Assembly: GCA_024244665.1 (NCBI GenBank)
Contig: JAAEOI010000144.1
Coordinates: 1-29,827 of the forward strand
DNA from: Bacteroidota bacterium
Lineage (GTDB): Bacteria; Bacteroidota; Bacteroidia; Bacteroidales; GCA-2748055
Direction: 5' to 3'
DNA length: 29,827 bases
Under the pieces are notes generated by a model. The model was not told the origin of the DNA. It made no database searches and saw only the letters and a program-made list of their open reading frames with translations. The position numbers and the translations under genes were made by a program. Below, in pieces: positions 9,448-17,188 of the stretch. Every line of letters begins with the position of its first letter. Within the stretch, counting starts at the first letter, position 1.

Positions 9448-10365
9448 ATGTCAATTGCAGTCAAGGGTATTTCCAGGCTTTACGGATCACAGCTGGCAGT
9501 TAACGATGTCTCTTTTACTGTTTCCACAGGGGAGATCGTCGGCTTTATTGGTCCGAATGGTGCAGGTAAATCCACTACCATGAAGATCATCACCGGCACC
9601 CTTGTTCCCGACCGGGGAGAGGTTCTGATCAGAGAGATGCCTGTGGGAGAAAATCTTAAATCGATCCGGAAAATTATCGGGTACCTTCCAGAAAACAACC
9701 CGCTCTACCCTGAGATGTATATAAGGGAGTACCTTGAATATGTAGCCGGACTGTACCAGATAAGCGGAAAACAGAAGAGGAATCGAGTTGCCAAGGTGAT
9801 AGAGATGACCGGGCTCACACCGGAAGTCCACAAAAAAATCGAGAACCTCTCCAAAGGATTCCGGCAGCGGGTTGGGCTCGCCCAGGCACTTATCCACGAT
9901 CCGGAAATCCTGATCCTGGATGAACCCACCACGGGACTTGATCCGAACCAGTTAATGGAGATACGCAGCCTGATCTCCTCCATTGGAAAGGAGAAGACTG
10001 TACTTCTATCCACACACATCCTGCAGGAGGTAGAGGCCATATGCGACAGGGTGATCATCATAAAACAGGGAAACATCGTTGCTGATGACCGGTCAGCCTC
10101 CCTGAAAGAGAGAGGCGCAGGTACATTTCAGACTATTTATGTGGAGCTGGATTCACCCACCGATCCTGAAATCTGGAAGGAACTCTCAGTCATTCAAAAT
10201 GTAAAGCCCCTGGAAGGGAACCAGTTCCTGCTGGAAACCAGTGAAAAAAGCGATATCCGGGGAGAAATCTTTAATTTTGCTGTCAGTCAGGGCCTTACAA
10301 TTCTCACCCTCTCACAGAAAGAAAAGAGTCTTGAGGAGGTGTTCAGAGAGATAACACGCGACTAA
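9448..10365 (+). CDS. gldA: GldA-like ABC transporter ATP-binding protein
   Basis: This is a 305-residue ABC ATPase with Walker A GPNGAGKS (residues 35-42), a signature LSKGFRQRVGLAQAL, Walker B ILILDEPTTGLDPNQ and an H-loop LLSTHILQEVEAICDR. The stretches GYLPENNPLYPEMYIREYLEY and IENLSKGFRQRVGLAQAL match the GldA subfamily, which in Flavobacterium works with the membrane proteins GldF and GldG and is linked to gliding. After the ATPase core (about residue 215) there is an extra 90-residue domain, as in GldA. No gldF or gldG lies next to it; the next gene is a TPR protein. The subfamily call is from recalled similarity, and a role in gliding is not shown. It is one base downstream of the Usp gene, so one transcript is likely. 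Confidence 0.85.
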   Translation: MSIAVKGISRLYGSQLAVNDVSFTVSTGEIVGFIGPNGAGKSTTMKIITGTLVPDRGEVLIREMPVGENLKSIRKIIGYLPENNPLYPEMYIREYLEYVAGLYQISGKQKRNRVAKVIEMTGLTPEVHKKIENLSKGFRQRVGLAQALIHDPEILILDEPTTGLDPNQLMEIRSLISSIGKEKTVLLSTHILQEVEAICDRVIIIKQGNIVADDRSASLKERGAGTFQTIYVELDSPTDPEIWKELSVIQNVKPLEGNQFLLETSEKSDIRGEIFNFAVSQGLTILTLSQKEKSLEEVFREITRD

Positions 10366-10405
10366 CCACCTGATTTTATGTTTTTTATGGCGTAAACAAA
10401 TTGGC

Positions 10406-10448
10406 ATTGTATTTGTATACATTATTTATATATTTACGATTCATTTTG
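10406..10448 (+). promoter_or_regulatory. Probable promoter of the TPR protein gene
   Basis: This is an AT-rich stretch between gldA and the TPR gene. ATTG at 10406-10409 and TATATTTA at 10429-10436 are separated by 19 bases, the spacing expected for the Bacteroidota -33 (TTTG) and -7 (TAnnTTTG) boxes; the -7 box lacks only the final G. TCATTTTG at 10441-10448 is an alternative -7 box. Confidence 0.4.
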
Positions 10449-10467
10449 TTAACCAATAGATTACCCT

Positions 10468-11448
10468 ATGAAATTAAGAATGCTAGCAATTTTAGGAGGA
10501 ATCCTGGTGGCAGGTTCGATCTCTGCCCAAACCCTCACAGACGTGATTAATGAATTCAATGAAGGCGTCTCGAACGTAAACAACCAGGAGTATGATGCTT
10601 CACTGGAGCACTTTAACCAGGTACTTACCCTTGCCGAGGCAGTTGGAGATTCTGCTGCCGAAATGAAGGCTAATGCCGAGAAACTGATCCCTGCCAGCTA
10701 TTACAAACAGGCCATGATGTTCCTCAAAAGAAAACAGTACGACAATGCCATTCCCTACCTGGAGAATACCATTGAAACAGCTACTCAATTCGACAACAAT
10801 GCCGAGTCAAAGGGGAAGGCAAGCAGATACCTCATGCAGTCTTATGTAAGAGAGGCCCAGCGTAATTATAAAAACAAGTCTTTCGATGAATCTCTCAGCT
10901 TATATGACAAGTCACTCGCCATGAACGAAAACCTCTACCAGGCTCACCTGGGGAAAGGAATGGTTTATAGAGATATGGATGAGATTGAATCCATGCTGAA
11001 GGAGTTTGCTGTTGCCAAAGAAGGTGCACTTGCAAAAAACGACACCAAGACCATTGGAACCATCAACAAGGCCGTGGATGGTTATTTTAACACCATTATC
11101 AAAGATGAATTTGACGCCATTGATTCTGAGCAGCCAGAGTATGAATACGTGGTGGAGGCATGTGAAAACGCTCTGAATGCCAACCCCGATAATGCCAGGG
11201 CACACTACTACCTTGCCTCTGTCCATAACAAAAATGGCGAATTCGATAAGGCCATCGAATCCGGTTTGAAAGGTCTTGCCTCAGAAACAGAATCTGTTTG
11301 GATCTCTGCTCTTAACTTTGAACTCGGGAATGCTTACCAGAACAATGCAGAGTATGATTTGGCTTGCGAAACCCTTAAAAAAGTGATGGATGAGCCCTTC
11401 CTTACCAAGGCTGAAAAGAAGATGGGGTCAATCCCCGGATGCAATTAG
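10468..11448 (+). CDS. Exported TPR-repeat protein
   Basis: This is a 326-residue protein with a signal peptide (MKLRMLAILGGILVAGSISA, cut before QTL) and helical tetratricopeptide repeats. These include NNQEYDASLEHFNQVLTLAE, FLKRKQYDNAIPYLENTIE, YKNKSFDESLSLYDKSLAMN, ENALNANPDNARAHYYLASV and HNKNGEFDKAIESGLKGLA. TPR arrays act as protein-binding scaffolds; here in the periplasm or on the envelope. There is no lipobox and no T9SS sorting domain. The partner is unknown. It appears to be a single-gene unit, with its own promoter-like sequence upstream and a strong terminator 24 bases after the stop. Confidence 0.85.
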   Translation: MKLRMLAILGGILVAGSISAQTLTDVINEFNEGVSNVNNQEYDASLEHFNQVLTLAEAVGDSAAEMKANAEKLIPASYYKQAMMFLKRKQYDNAIPYLENTIETATQFDNNAESKGKASRYLMQSYVREAQRNYKNKSFDESLSLYDKSLAMNENLYQAHLGKGMVYRDMDEIESMLKEFAVAKEGALAKNDTKTIGTINKAVDGYFNTIIKDEFDAIDSEQPEYEYVVEACENALNANPDNARAHYYLASVHNKNGEFDKAIESGLKGLASETESVWISALNFELGNAYQNNAEYDLACETLKKVMDEPFLTKAEKKMGSIPGCN

Positions 11449-11471
11449 TCCACACTTTCATAATTTATATC

Positions 11472-11502
11472 AAAAGCAGCGTTAATTACACTGCTTTTTT
11501 TT
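11472..11502 (+). terminator. Rho-independent terminator after the TPR gene
   Basis: AAAAGCAG (11472-11479) pairs with CTGCTTTT (11491-11498) around an 11-base loop, and the run of T continues to 11502. The last T residues also form part of the -33 box of the metK promoter. Confidence 0.88.
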
Positions 11503-11530
11503 GACACATGCATGAAATTTAGTTCCTTTG
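11500..11530 (+). promoter_or_regulatory. Probable metK promoter
   Basis: TTTG (11500-11503, continuing as TTTGACA) is followed after exactly 19 bases by TTCCTTTG (11523-11530). This fits the Bacteroidota TTTG-N19-TAnnTTTG pattern with one mismatch. Transcription would begin about 11537, directly at the 5' end of the riboswitch-like element, which supports both calls. Confidence 0.6.
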
Positions 11531-11536
11531 TGCGAT

Positions 11537-11585
11537 CTCGGTGGAGAGATTTGACTGATTGCAACCACAATAAAAAATGCTAAAC
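11537..11585 (+). ncRNA. SAM-II-like (SAM_alpha) riboswitch aptamer in the metK leader
   Basis: The element follows the SAM-II H-type pseudoknot plan. P1 is GTGG (11541-11544) with CCAC (11565-11568). The loop holds the conserved GATTTG (11548-11553) and then TTGCA (11559-11563). After P1 comes an A-rich loop (AATAAAAAA) and the conserved GCTAAA (11579-11584). TTGCA can pair with TGC-AA (11578-11583, one bulged T) to form P2. These blocks and their order match what I recall of the SAM-II consensus, and the gene it precedes makes S-adenosylmethionine, the expected ligand. Two extra bases lie between P1 and GATTTG compared with the usual form. The start codon of metK lies 66 bases downstream. 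Confidence 0.8.
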
Positions 11586-11626
11586 CAGGAGATTTCAAGA
11601 CAATCAGTCTCTCCAGCCCTGTTTTT
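11540..11626 (+). promoter_or_regulatory. Putative expression platform: alternative hairpins plus U-rich tract
   Basis: Bases 11601-11615 (CAATCAGTCTCTCCA) are complementary to the 5' half of the aptamer. ACTGATTG (11554-11561) pairs with CAATCAGT (11601-11608), and TGGAGAG (11542-11548) pairs with CTCTCCA (11609-11615), leaving a 5-base bulge; GG/CC at 11540-11541 and 11617-11618 can extend it. This long hairpin cannot coexist with the aptamer and ends next to a T-rich run (TTTTTGTTTT from 11622). A competing downstream-only hairpin is GGAG (11588) with CTCC (11611), plus AGAC with GTCT. Which state terminates transcription is not clear. Confidence 0.5.
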
Positions 11627-11650
11627 GTTTTATGTTTTAACATTATTATC

Positions 11651-12907
11651 ATGGCTTACTTATTTACTTCCGAATCAGTTTCAGAGGGTCATCCCGATAA
11701 AGTATCGGATCAGATTTCTGACGCATTGCTGGACGAATTTCTGGCTTACGACCCACATTCAAAAGTTGCCTGTGAAACCCTGGTAACGACCGGACAGGTT
11801 GTTCTTGCCGGAGAGGTTCACACAAATACCTACATCGATGCTCAACATGTGGCCCGGGAGACCATCAAGAAGATTGGATACACCAAGAGTGAATACCAGT
11901 TTGAATACAACTCCTGTGGTGTGGTCACTATGATCCACGAGCAGAGCCAGGACATAAACCGGGGTGTTGACCGCGAAGATCCCATGGAGCAGGGTGCCGG
12001 CGACCAGGGAATGATGTTCGGCTATGCCACCAATGAAACCGACGACTACATGCCCCTTCCTCTGGAGCTGAGTCATCGTCTGCTCATCGAAATGGCAGCC
12101 ATCCGCAAGGAGGGAAAAACCATGACCTACCTGCGTCCCGACTCAAAATCTCAGGTGACCATCGAATATGCCGATGATGATACCCCAATCAGGGTACACA
12201 CCATCGTACTGTCGACTCAGCATGATGATTTTGACAACGATGACGAGAAGATGCTGGAGAAGATCCGCACCGATATGAGAGAAATCCTGATCCCACAGGT
12301 TGTCAGCCAGCTTCCCGAAAGGATCCAGGCCCTTTTTGATGACAAATTCATCCTCCATGTAAATCCCACCGGAAAATTTGTGATTGGCGGTCCCCATGGA
12401 GATACCGGACTTACCGGGCGTAAAATCATCGTGGATACTTATGGTGGAAAGGGAGCCCACGGTGGTGGCGCTTTCTCCGGTAAAGATCCCTCAAAAGTGG
12501 ACCGCTCGGCGGCCTACGCAGCCAGGCACATTGCAAAAAACATTGTAGCTGCCGGGGTTACCGACGAGATACTTGTTCAGCTATCATATGCCATTGGCGT
12601 GGTTGAACCCATCGGTGTATTTGTGAATACCTATGGCAAATCGAAGGTGGATATGACCGATGGAGAGATTGCTGACAAAATTTCCTCCCTCTATGACCTC
12701 AGGCCTGCAGCCATTGAAAAGCAGTTGAAGCTCAGAAATCCCATCTATGCTGAGACAGCCTCCTATGGTCATATGGGACGTACTCCTCAGATTGTGAAAA
12801 AGACCTTCTCCTCCCAGTACTGGGAAGACAAAGTTGTCGAGGTGGAACTCTTCACATGGGAGAAACTGGATTACGTTGATACATTTAAGAAAGCCTTTGG
12901 ACTGTAG
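11651..12907 (+). CDS. metK: S-adenosylmethionine synthase
   Basis: This is a 418-residue cytoplasmic enzyme that makes S-adenosylmethionine from methionine and ATP. The hallmarks are present: EGHPDK (residues 12-17), the [12 protein letters not shown] hexapeptide region, and the phosphate loop [22 protein letters not shown]. It is longer than the E. coli enzyme (about 384), which is usual for Bacteroidota. The ATG at 11651 is chosen because [17 protein letters not shown] matches the family start. No Shine-Dalgarno sequence is visible; the leader before the ATG is AT-rich. Expression is probably controlled by the SAM-II-like element upstream. It seems to be transcribed alone. Confidence 0.98.
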   Translation: MAYLFTSESVSEGHPDKVSDQISDALLDEFLAYDPHSKVACETLVTTGQVVLAGEVHTNTYIDAQHVARETIKKIGYTKSEYQFEYNSCGVVTMIHEQSQDINRGVDREDPMEQGAGDQGMMFGYATNETDDYMPLPLELSHRLLIEMAAIRKEGKTMTYLRPDSKSQVTIEYADDDTPIRVHTIVLSTQHDDFDNDDEKMLEKIRTDMREILIPQVVSQLPERIQALFDDKFILHVNPTGKFVIGGPHGDTGLTGRKIIVDTYGGKGAHGGGAFSGKDPSKVDRSAAYAARHIAKNIVAAGVTDEILVQLSYAIGVVEPIGVFVNTYGKSKVDMTDGEIADKISSLYDLRPAAIEKQLKLRNPIYAETASYGHMGRTPQIVKKTFSSQYWEDKVVEVELFTWEKLDYVDTFKKAFGL

Positions 12908-12908
12908 C

Positions 12909-12963
12909 AGTACTCAGTACTCAGTGGACAGTACTCAGTACTCAGTGGACAGTACTCAGTACT
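12909..12963 (+). repeat. 21-bp direct tandem repeat, about 2.6 copies
   Basis: Two perfect 21-base units (12909-12929 and 12930-12950), each made of AGTACTCAGTACT followed by CAGTGGAC, are followed by a third partial copy (12951-12963). The array starts one base after the metK stop codon. Each unit contains two copies of the palindrome AGTACT. This kind of low-complexity repeat is, as far as I recall, scattered in intergenic regions of some Bacteroidota; only this copy is visible here. Confidence 0.95.
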
Positions 12964-12967
12964 TTTT
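12930..12967 (+). terminator. Repeat-derived terminator of metK
   Basis: The second AGTACTCAGTACT (12930-12942) can pair with the third (12951-12963), giving 12 base pairs with one central C-C mismatch around the 8-base loop CAGTGGAC. Five T residues (12963-12967) follow. No other terminator exists between metK and ribE. Confidence 0.6.
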
Positions 12968-12990
12968 AATTACCTAACTTCATAACTACC

Positions 12991-13590
12991 ATGTTTTCTG
13001 GAATTGTAGAAGAGGCTGCCACTGTGCTAAATCTGGTAAAAGAGCAGGATAACCTGCACATCACTATGCGCTGTTCATTTACCAGTGAGCTGAAAATCGA
13101 TCAGAGCATCTCCCATAATGGGGTCTGCCTGACCGTTGTCAGCCTTGATGAAGATACCTATACGGTAACTGCCATCAGGGAGACACTCCTGAAGTCGAAC
13201 CTGGGACTGCTCAGGGAAGGCGACAAGGTAAACCTTGAGCGAAGCACCAGGCTCGACTCACGACTCGACGGGCATATGGTGCAGGGACATGTGGACCTGA
13301 CTGCCACATGTAAAGAGGTGACTGAAGCAGAAGGAAGCTGGTACTTTTCCTTTGAGTATGAACCGACCAGCGAAGAACACATCACTGTTGAAAAAGGATC
13401 TGTATCGGTGAATGGTGTAAGCCTGACTGTGGTCAACTCGAAAGATACCTCCTTCCAGGTAGCCATCATCCCGTTCACATACGAGGTAACCAACTTCCAC
13501 CAGTTCGAACCGGGAAGCGTGGTAAACCTGGAATTTGACATCATCGGAAAATACATTGCTAGGATCCTGAAATCACAACTTGGGAGATAG
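12991..13590 (+). CDS. ribE: Riboflavin synthase (alpha chain)
   Basis: This is a 199-residue enzyme that converts two 6,7-dimethyl-8-ribityllumazine molecules to riboflavin, the last step of riboflavin synthesis. Two homologous lumazine-binding barrels are present: the first starts MFSGIVEEAA and contains ISHNGVCLTVV; the second starts near HMVQGHVDLTA and contains VSVNGVSLTVVNS. MFxGIVEE at the start fixes the ATG. Length is standard. It lies 83 bases after metK behind the repeat terminator. No FMN riboswitch or other rib gene is seen nearby. Confidence 0.95.
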   Translation: MFSGIVEEAATVLNLVKEQDNLHITMRCSFTSELKIDQSISHNGVCLTVVSLDEDTYTVTAIRETLLKSNLGLLREGDKVNLERSTRLDSRLDGHMVQGHVDLTATCKEVTEAEGSWYFSFEYEPTSEEHITVEKGSVSVNGVSLTVVNSKDTSFQVAIIPFTYEVTNFHQFEPGSVVNLEFDIIGKYIARILKSQLGR

Positions 13591-13672
13591 CTTATAATAT
13601 GTTTTAAAGTACCGATTTTCCCCAGCCGGGTGAGGGACTGGTTTACTATCTTTAGTCTTCAAATACTGAAAA

Positions 13673-15025
13673 ATGCAAACCATACTCGTCCTGGGTGCAG
13701 GACTCTCTTCCGGTTCTCTTATTCAGTACTTCCTTGACCAGTCCGATCACGGCTGGAAAGTGCGTGTTGGAGATATCAATCCCGAATATGCTGCAAGCAG
13801 AATTAACGGTCATGGTGCCGGTGAAGCCTTCCTGTTCGATGTGTTTAACAGCGAGCAGCGTTCCGGCGAAATAGGCCAGGCAGATATCGTAATCAGTCTG
13901 CTACCTGCCAGAATGCACTACCTGGTAGCCGAATCATGTGTTGAGCTTGGGAAAAATATGGTGACCGCATCCTATCTCTCCCCTGCCATCAAAGCACTTG
14001 ATGAAGCAGCCCGGAAAAAAGGTGTTGTGCTGATGAACGAGTGCGGTGTGGATCCGGGGATCGACCACATGTCGGCCATGCAGATGATCGACCGGATCAA
14101 AGCAGAGGGAGGAGAGCTGAAGGCATTTGAGTCCAGTACCGGGGGCCTGGTGGCACCGGGTTATGAAAAAAATCCCTGGAACTACAAATTCACCTGGAAT
14201 CCCAGGAACGTTGTCCTGGCCGGAAGCGAGGGTGCCAGATTCCTGCACAACGGCAAATTCAAATACATCCCCCACCACAAAGTATTCCGCCGCTTTGAAA
14301 CCATAAAGGTGCCCGAACTGGGGGCATTCGAGGTATATGGGAACCGGGATTCATTGACCTACCGGGAGACCTACGGCCTGCATAACCTGGAGACCATGTT
14401 CCGGGGTACCATCCGCCGTCCGGGCTACTGCGAGGCGTGGGACATATTCGTCCAACTGGGTGCCACCGACGACTCCTATGTGATGGAGGACACTCAAAAC
14501 ATGACCCACCGGGAGTTCATTAACAGCTTTATGAAGTTCCGGACCGACATCCCTGTGGAGACCAAAATAGCCCTCTACCTGGGGGTTGATGAGGAGTCAG
14601 AAATGATGGACCGCCTCCGATGGCTGGGTATTTTCGAGGATACAATAATCGGCATCCCAGGGCTCACCCCTGCACGCATTCTGCAAAAAATACTCGAAGA
14701 AAAGTGGAAACTGGATCCGGGCGACAAGGATATGATCCTGATGCAGCACCAGTTTGACTACATATTGAACAACGAGCATATCAAACGGTACTCCACCTGT
14801 GTCTTCATTGGGAAAGACACCATACAGACAGCCATGTCTATGACTGTGGGGCTCCCCCTGGCCATGGTAGCCAAACGGATTTTAACAGGTCAATTTGATA
14901 ACCCGGGTGTTCAGCTGCCTATAATGCAGTCTATATACAATCCGGTACTAGAAGAGCTTGAAGAGTACGGTATAAAGTTTATTGAAGAGGAGGTCACTCT
15001 ACAACCCGGCCATCTTTCATCATAA
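13673..15025 (+). CDS. Saccharopine dehydrogenase-like oxidoreductase
   Basis: This is a 450-residue protein of the saccharopine dehydrogenase/LYS9-like family. It has an N-terminal Rossmann fold starting [13 protein letters not shown] (residues 4-16) with [13 protein letters not shown] and [15 protein letters not shown]. The substrate half includes [21 protein letters not shown] and, near the end, the [15 protein letters not shown] signature. Family members split or form saccharopine (lysine/alpha-aminoadipate metabolism) with NAD(P). The length and these motifs fit the glutamate-forming type, but no other lysine-pathway gene is present, so the substrate is not proven. A near-consensus -7 box, TATCTTTA, lies at 13647-13654. 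Its 3' end overlaps the converging ABC gene by 32 bases. Confidence 0.88.
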   Translation: MQTILVLGAGLSSGSLIQYFLDQSDHGWKVRVGDINPEYAASRINGHGAGEAFLFDVFNSEQRSGEIGQADIVISLLPARMHYLVAESCVELGKNMVTASYLSPAIKALDEAARKKGVVLMNECGVDPGIDHMSAMQMIDRIKAEGGELKAFESSTGGLVAPGYEKNPWNYKFTWNPRNVVLAGSEGARFLHNGKFKYIPHHKVFRRFETIKVPELGAFEVYGNRDSLTYRETYGLHNLETMFRGTIRRPGYCEAWDIFVQLGATDDSYVMEDTQNMTHREFINSFMKFRTDIPVETKIALYLGVDEESEMMDRLRWLGIFEDTIIGIPGLTPARILQKILEEKWKLDPGDKDMILMQHQFDYILNNEHIKRYSTCVFIGKDTIQTAMSMTVGLPLAMVAKRILTGQFDNPGVQLPIMQSIYNPVLEELEEYGIKFIEEEVTLQPGHLSS

Positions 15026-15647
15026 TGGTCCGGTCGGCCATTGCAGCCAGTTCTCTATCGTGAGTTACAATTACCAAAGTTTTCCCAAACTCTTTCCTAA
15101 GCCGGATGAAGAGATTGTGAAGCTCCTGCTTATTTTCTGAGTCAAGGTTTCCAGAGGGTTCATCTGCAAGGATCACACCCGGATCATTGATCAGGGAGCG
15201 TGCCACTGCCACCCTCTGCTGTTCACCCCCTGACAGCTCAGCCGGCTTATGATCAAGCCTGTCGGTCAGACCAAGAAAATCGAGCAGTTCCTTTGCCTTT
15301 TTCTCCACCTCTCTCCTGGGCCTTCGGGCTATGAAACCAGGGATACACACGTTCTCCACTGCATTGAATTCGGGCAACAACTGGTGAAACTGGAATACAA
15401 ATCCGATATGACGGTTCCGGAACCGGGCCAGCTGGTTCTTAACCATTGTATTGGTTTCGATCCCATCGATGGTAACAATACCCGAATCCTGTTTACCCAG
15501 GGTGCCAATAATCTGCAGGAGGGTGGTCTTCCCTGCACCGGATGGCCCTACAATGGAGACCACCTCGTTCTTGGCAATCTCAATGTTAATTCCTTTCAGC
15601 ACCTGCAGGTTCCCGTATGACTTTGTAATTTCTGTTGTCCTGATCAT
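14994..15647 (-). CDS. LolD-like ABC transporter ATP-binding protein
   Basis: This is a 217-residue ABC ATPase of the LolD/MacB group: Walker A GPSGAGKT (residues 34-41), Q-loop [18 protein letters not shown], signature [15 protein letters not shown], Walker [13 protein letters not shown] and H-loop [10 protein letters not shown]. The [10 protein letters not shown] stretch after the Q-loop is typical of LolD, which powers release of lipoproteins from the inner membrane through LolCE. No permease gene lies next to it, so the partner is unknown and other MacB-type exporters remain possible. It starts 4 bases after the antiporter stop and is likely co-transcribed with it. The 3' end overlaps the saccharopine dehydrogenase-like gene. 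Confidence 0.85.
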   Translation of the reverse strand: MIRTTEITKSYGNLQVLKGINIEIAKNEVVSIVGPSGAGKTTLLQIIGTLGKQDSGIVTIDGIETNTMVKNQLARFRNRHIGFVFQFHQLLPEFNAVENVCIPGFIARRPRREVEKKAKELLDFLGLTDRLDHKPAELSGGEQQRVAVARSLINDPGVILADEPSGNLDSENKQELHNLFIRLRKEFGKTLVIVTHDRELAAMADRTIMMKDGRVVE

Positions 15648-15651
15648 CCGG

Positions 15652-16617
15652 CTAGAATATCATGTAAATATAAAGAAGATAGATCATAATCATGAAAATA
15701 CCCTCCCACCTGGTAACTTTCGACCTTGCTGCTGGCACCATCATTAACAACAGAACCATTGTAACAGCAAGCATCATGGGTATATCAAAATGTGAGATGG
15801 CACGATCAATACTGATATCGCCGATTACGCTGGTAACTCCAAGCACCGATAGGATATTCATAATATTGGATCCGATGATGTTCCCAACTGAAATGTCTGT
15901 CTCTTTCTTGAGAGCAGCAATCACACTTGTCGCCAATTCGGGAATGCTGGTCCCAACCGCCACCATGGAGATGGATATTACGCGTTGAGAAATACCGAAA
16001 CCCTCAGCAATTTTTGCTGCATTCTCCACAAGCAGGTCGGCTCCAAAAGCCAGTCCAACACACGACACCAGTAAAATGAGGCCTGCAATCCACCCCTTCA
16101 TCTGCTTGCCCGCCGGCTTGCTCTCCTCATTCGGCTGATCCCCGGAATCCGGCAGTGGAGACTTCGGTTTTCTTTTTGTCTGGAACACTGCTATGGCAAT
16201 GTAGGCCACAAGCAGAAAAATAAAAATAAGCCCTTCTGTTCTCGAGAGAGTACCATCCCATGAAAAAGCGAATAGCAACAGGGAAACAAACATCAAAACG
16301 GGCCAGTCATGCCGCACCGATTTTGCAGGTACCGGGATGGGGAAAATCAGGGCAGTAATGGCCAGGACAAGCAGGATATTGGAAATGTTGCTTCCCACTA
16401 CGTTCCCTATCGCCATCTCGGGATAACCTTTGACGGCGGCCTGGATACTTACCAGCAGTTCGGGGGCAGAGGTGCCAAAAGCAACCACTGTCAAACCGAT
16501 GATCATGGTTGGGATCTTCAGCCTGTGTGCAATCACAACGCTGCTATCAACAAGATACTTTCCGCTGATAAAAAGTAGCAGAAGTCCTGATAACAGAAGA
16601 AGATAGATTTGTATCAT
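15652..16617 (-). CDS. CaCA-family calcium/sodium antiporter (YrbG-like)
   Basis: This 321-residue inner-membrane protein has about ten hydrophobic helices in two inverted halves. Each half carries the family alpha-repeat: [17 protein letters not shown] with [13 protein letters not shown] in the first, and [17 protein letters not shown] with [16 protein letters not shown] in the second. The acidic residues in GTSxPEL bind the cation. A polar, charged loop (about residues 150-175, with [18 protein letters not shown]) joins the halves. It is usually described as exchanging Ca2+ for Na+ or H+. It lies 16 bases after the TatA-like gene and 4 bases before the LolD-like gene, in one probable operon. 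Confidence 0.93.
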   Translation of the reverse strand: MIQIYLLLLSGLLLLFISGKYLVDSSVVIAHRLKIPTMIIGLTVVAFGTSAPELLVSIQAAVKGYPEMAIGNVVGSNISNILLVLAITALIFPIPVPAKSVRHDWPVLMFVSLLLFAFSWDGTLSRTEGLIFIFLLVAYIAIAVFQTKRKPKSPLPDSGDQPNEESKPAGKQMKGWIAGLILLVSCVGLAFGADLLVENAAKIAEGFGISQRVISISMVAVGTSIPELATSVIAALKKETDISVGNIIGSNIMNILSVLGVTSVIGDISIDRAISHFDIPMMLAVTMVLLLMMVPAARSKVTRWEGIFMIMIYLLYIYMIF

Positions 16618-16633
16618 GGATCAGGGTGAAGGA

Positions 16634-17005
16634 CTAATCAAGGTCCATACTCTCTTTTGCCCCCTTCACAATTTCATCCGCATTTTTGGAGAGATTATTC
16701 TTAATCACATCCGTATCCTTAGTGATATTTTTTTTAATCACATTGGCATCTTTGGTGAGATTATCCTTAATTACATCGGCCTCCCGGGTAATATTTCTCT
16801 TGATTGCTTTGAAATCCTCCACCACATCCGGTGTACTGTCCTCAAACTCCTGCTTGATATCATCGGTGGCGCGCCGGAACTCTTTCATCCCCTTGCCAAA
16901 GGTCCTGGCAAGCTTTGGAATTTCCTTGGAACCAAAGAGTAAAAGTGCGATCATTAAAGCAAAAATAACCTCCTGCCCGCTGATAAATAGTATTGTCCCC
17001 AACAT
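16634..17005 (-). CDS. tatA: TatA/TatB-like protein with an 11-residue repeat tail
   Basis: This is a 123-residue protein with the fold plan of Sec-independent (twin-arginine) translocase TatA. A single N-terminal membrane helix (residues 11-24) is followed by the FGSKEIPKLARTFGKGMKEF hinge and amphipathic helix (residues 24-43). The Tat pathway exports folded proteins; in Bacteroidota one TatA-type protein often works with TatC, which is not in this window. The tail is unusual: residues 65-119 consist of five 11-residue units, for example ADVIKDNLTKD, ANVIKKNITKD and TDVIKNNLSKN. The 33-base unit is also visible in the DNA. It is the first gene of a probable tatA-antiporter-lolD-like operon. 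Confidence 0.9.
   Translation of the reverse strand: MLGTILFISGQEVIFALMIALLLFGSKEIPKLARTFGKGMKEFRRATDDIKQEFEDSTPDVVEDFKAIKRNITREADVIKDNLTKDANVIKKNITKDTDVIKNNLSKNADEIVKGAKESMDLD
16646..16811 (-). repeat. 33-base repeats encoding the hendecad tail of the TatA-like protein
   Basis: Five in-frame 33-base units code for residues 65-75, 76-86, 87-97, 98-108 and 109-119. The middle three are nearly identical at protein level (x-(D/N)-V-I-K-x-N-(L/I)-(T/S)-K-x), and the outer two are more diverged. Confidence 0.8.
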
Positions 17006-17022
17006 CTTTGCAATGATTTACG

Positions 17023-17030
17023 CAAATATA
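17023..17030 (-). promoter_or_regulatory. -7 box of the tatA operon promoter
   Basis: The minus strand reads TATATTTG, a perfect TAnnTTTG box, 17 bases upstream of the TatA start codon (17005). No clear -33 TTTG is seen at the expected distance. The short leader means transcription would begin very close to the ATG. Confidence 0.5.
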
Positions 17031-17112
17031 GCAATTTCGGAGTATATAACTCCTCACTTCACCGTATGCTTCCAATCCGCTAAGGCAGCGTTGTAGAATA
17101 CTCCTCCTAAGG

Positions 17113-17143
17113 AAAAAAACCACCCGGGAATAAACCCGGATGG
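17113..17143 (-). terminator. Terminator of the exported-protein gene 17189-17851
   Basis: On the minus strand CCATCCGGG pairs with CCCGGGTGG (9 pairs, one G-U) around the loop TTTATT, followed by seven T. It lies 45 bases after the stop codon. The plus-strand side has no T run, so it works in one direction. Confidence 0.9.
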
Positions 17144-17188
17144 CCTGGACGTAATCTGGACTGGAAAACTCTATTGAATATCATGTAG

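Noticed and set aside
11577..11786. Possible leader peptide or upstream ORF beginning at an ATG inside the riboswitch-like element (69 codons, overlapping the metK start)
   Set aside because: The ATG is part of the conserved ATGCTAAA block of the aptamer, the frame runs far into metK in another frame, and it has no ribosome binding site or methionine-rich stretch.
11930..12470. Minus-strand open frames inside metK
   Set aside because: They are shadows of a very well conserved gene and show no domain of their own.
13622..13644. Hairpin CCAGCC/GG-A-CTGG with TTT after ribE as a terminator
   Set aside because: The stem has only six pairs with a bulge, and three T follow; too weak to call.
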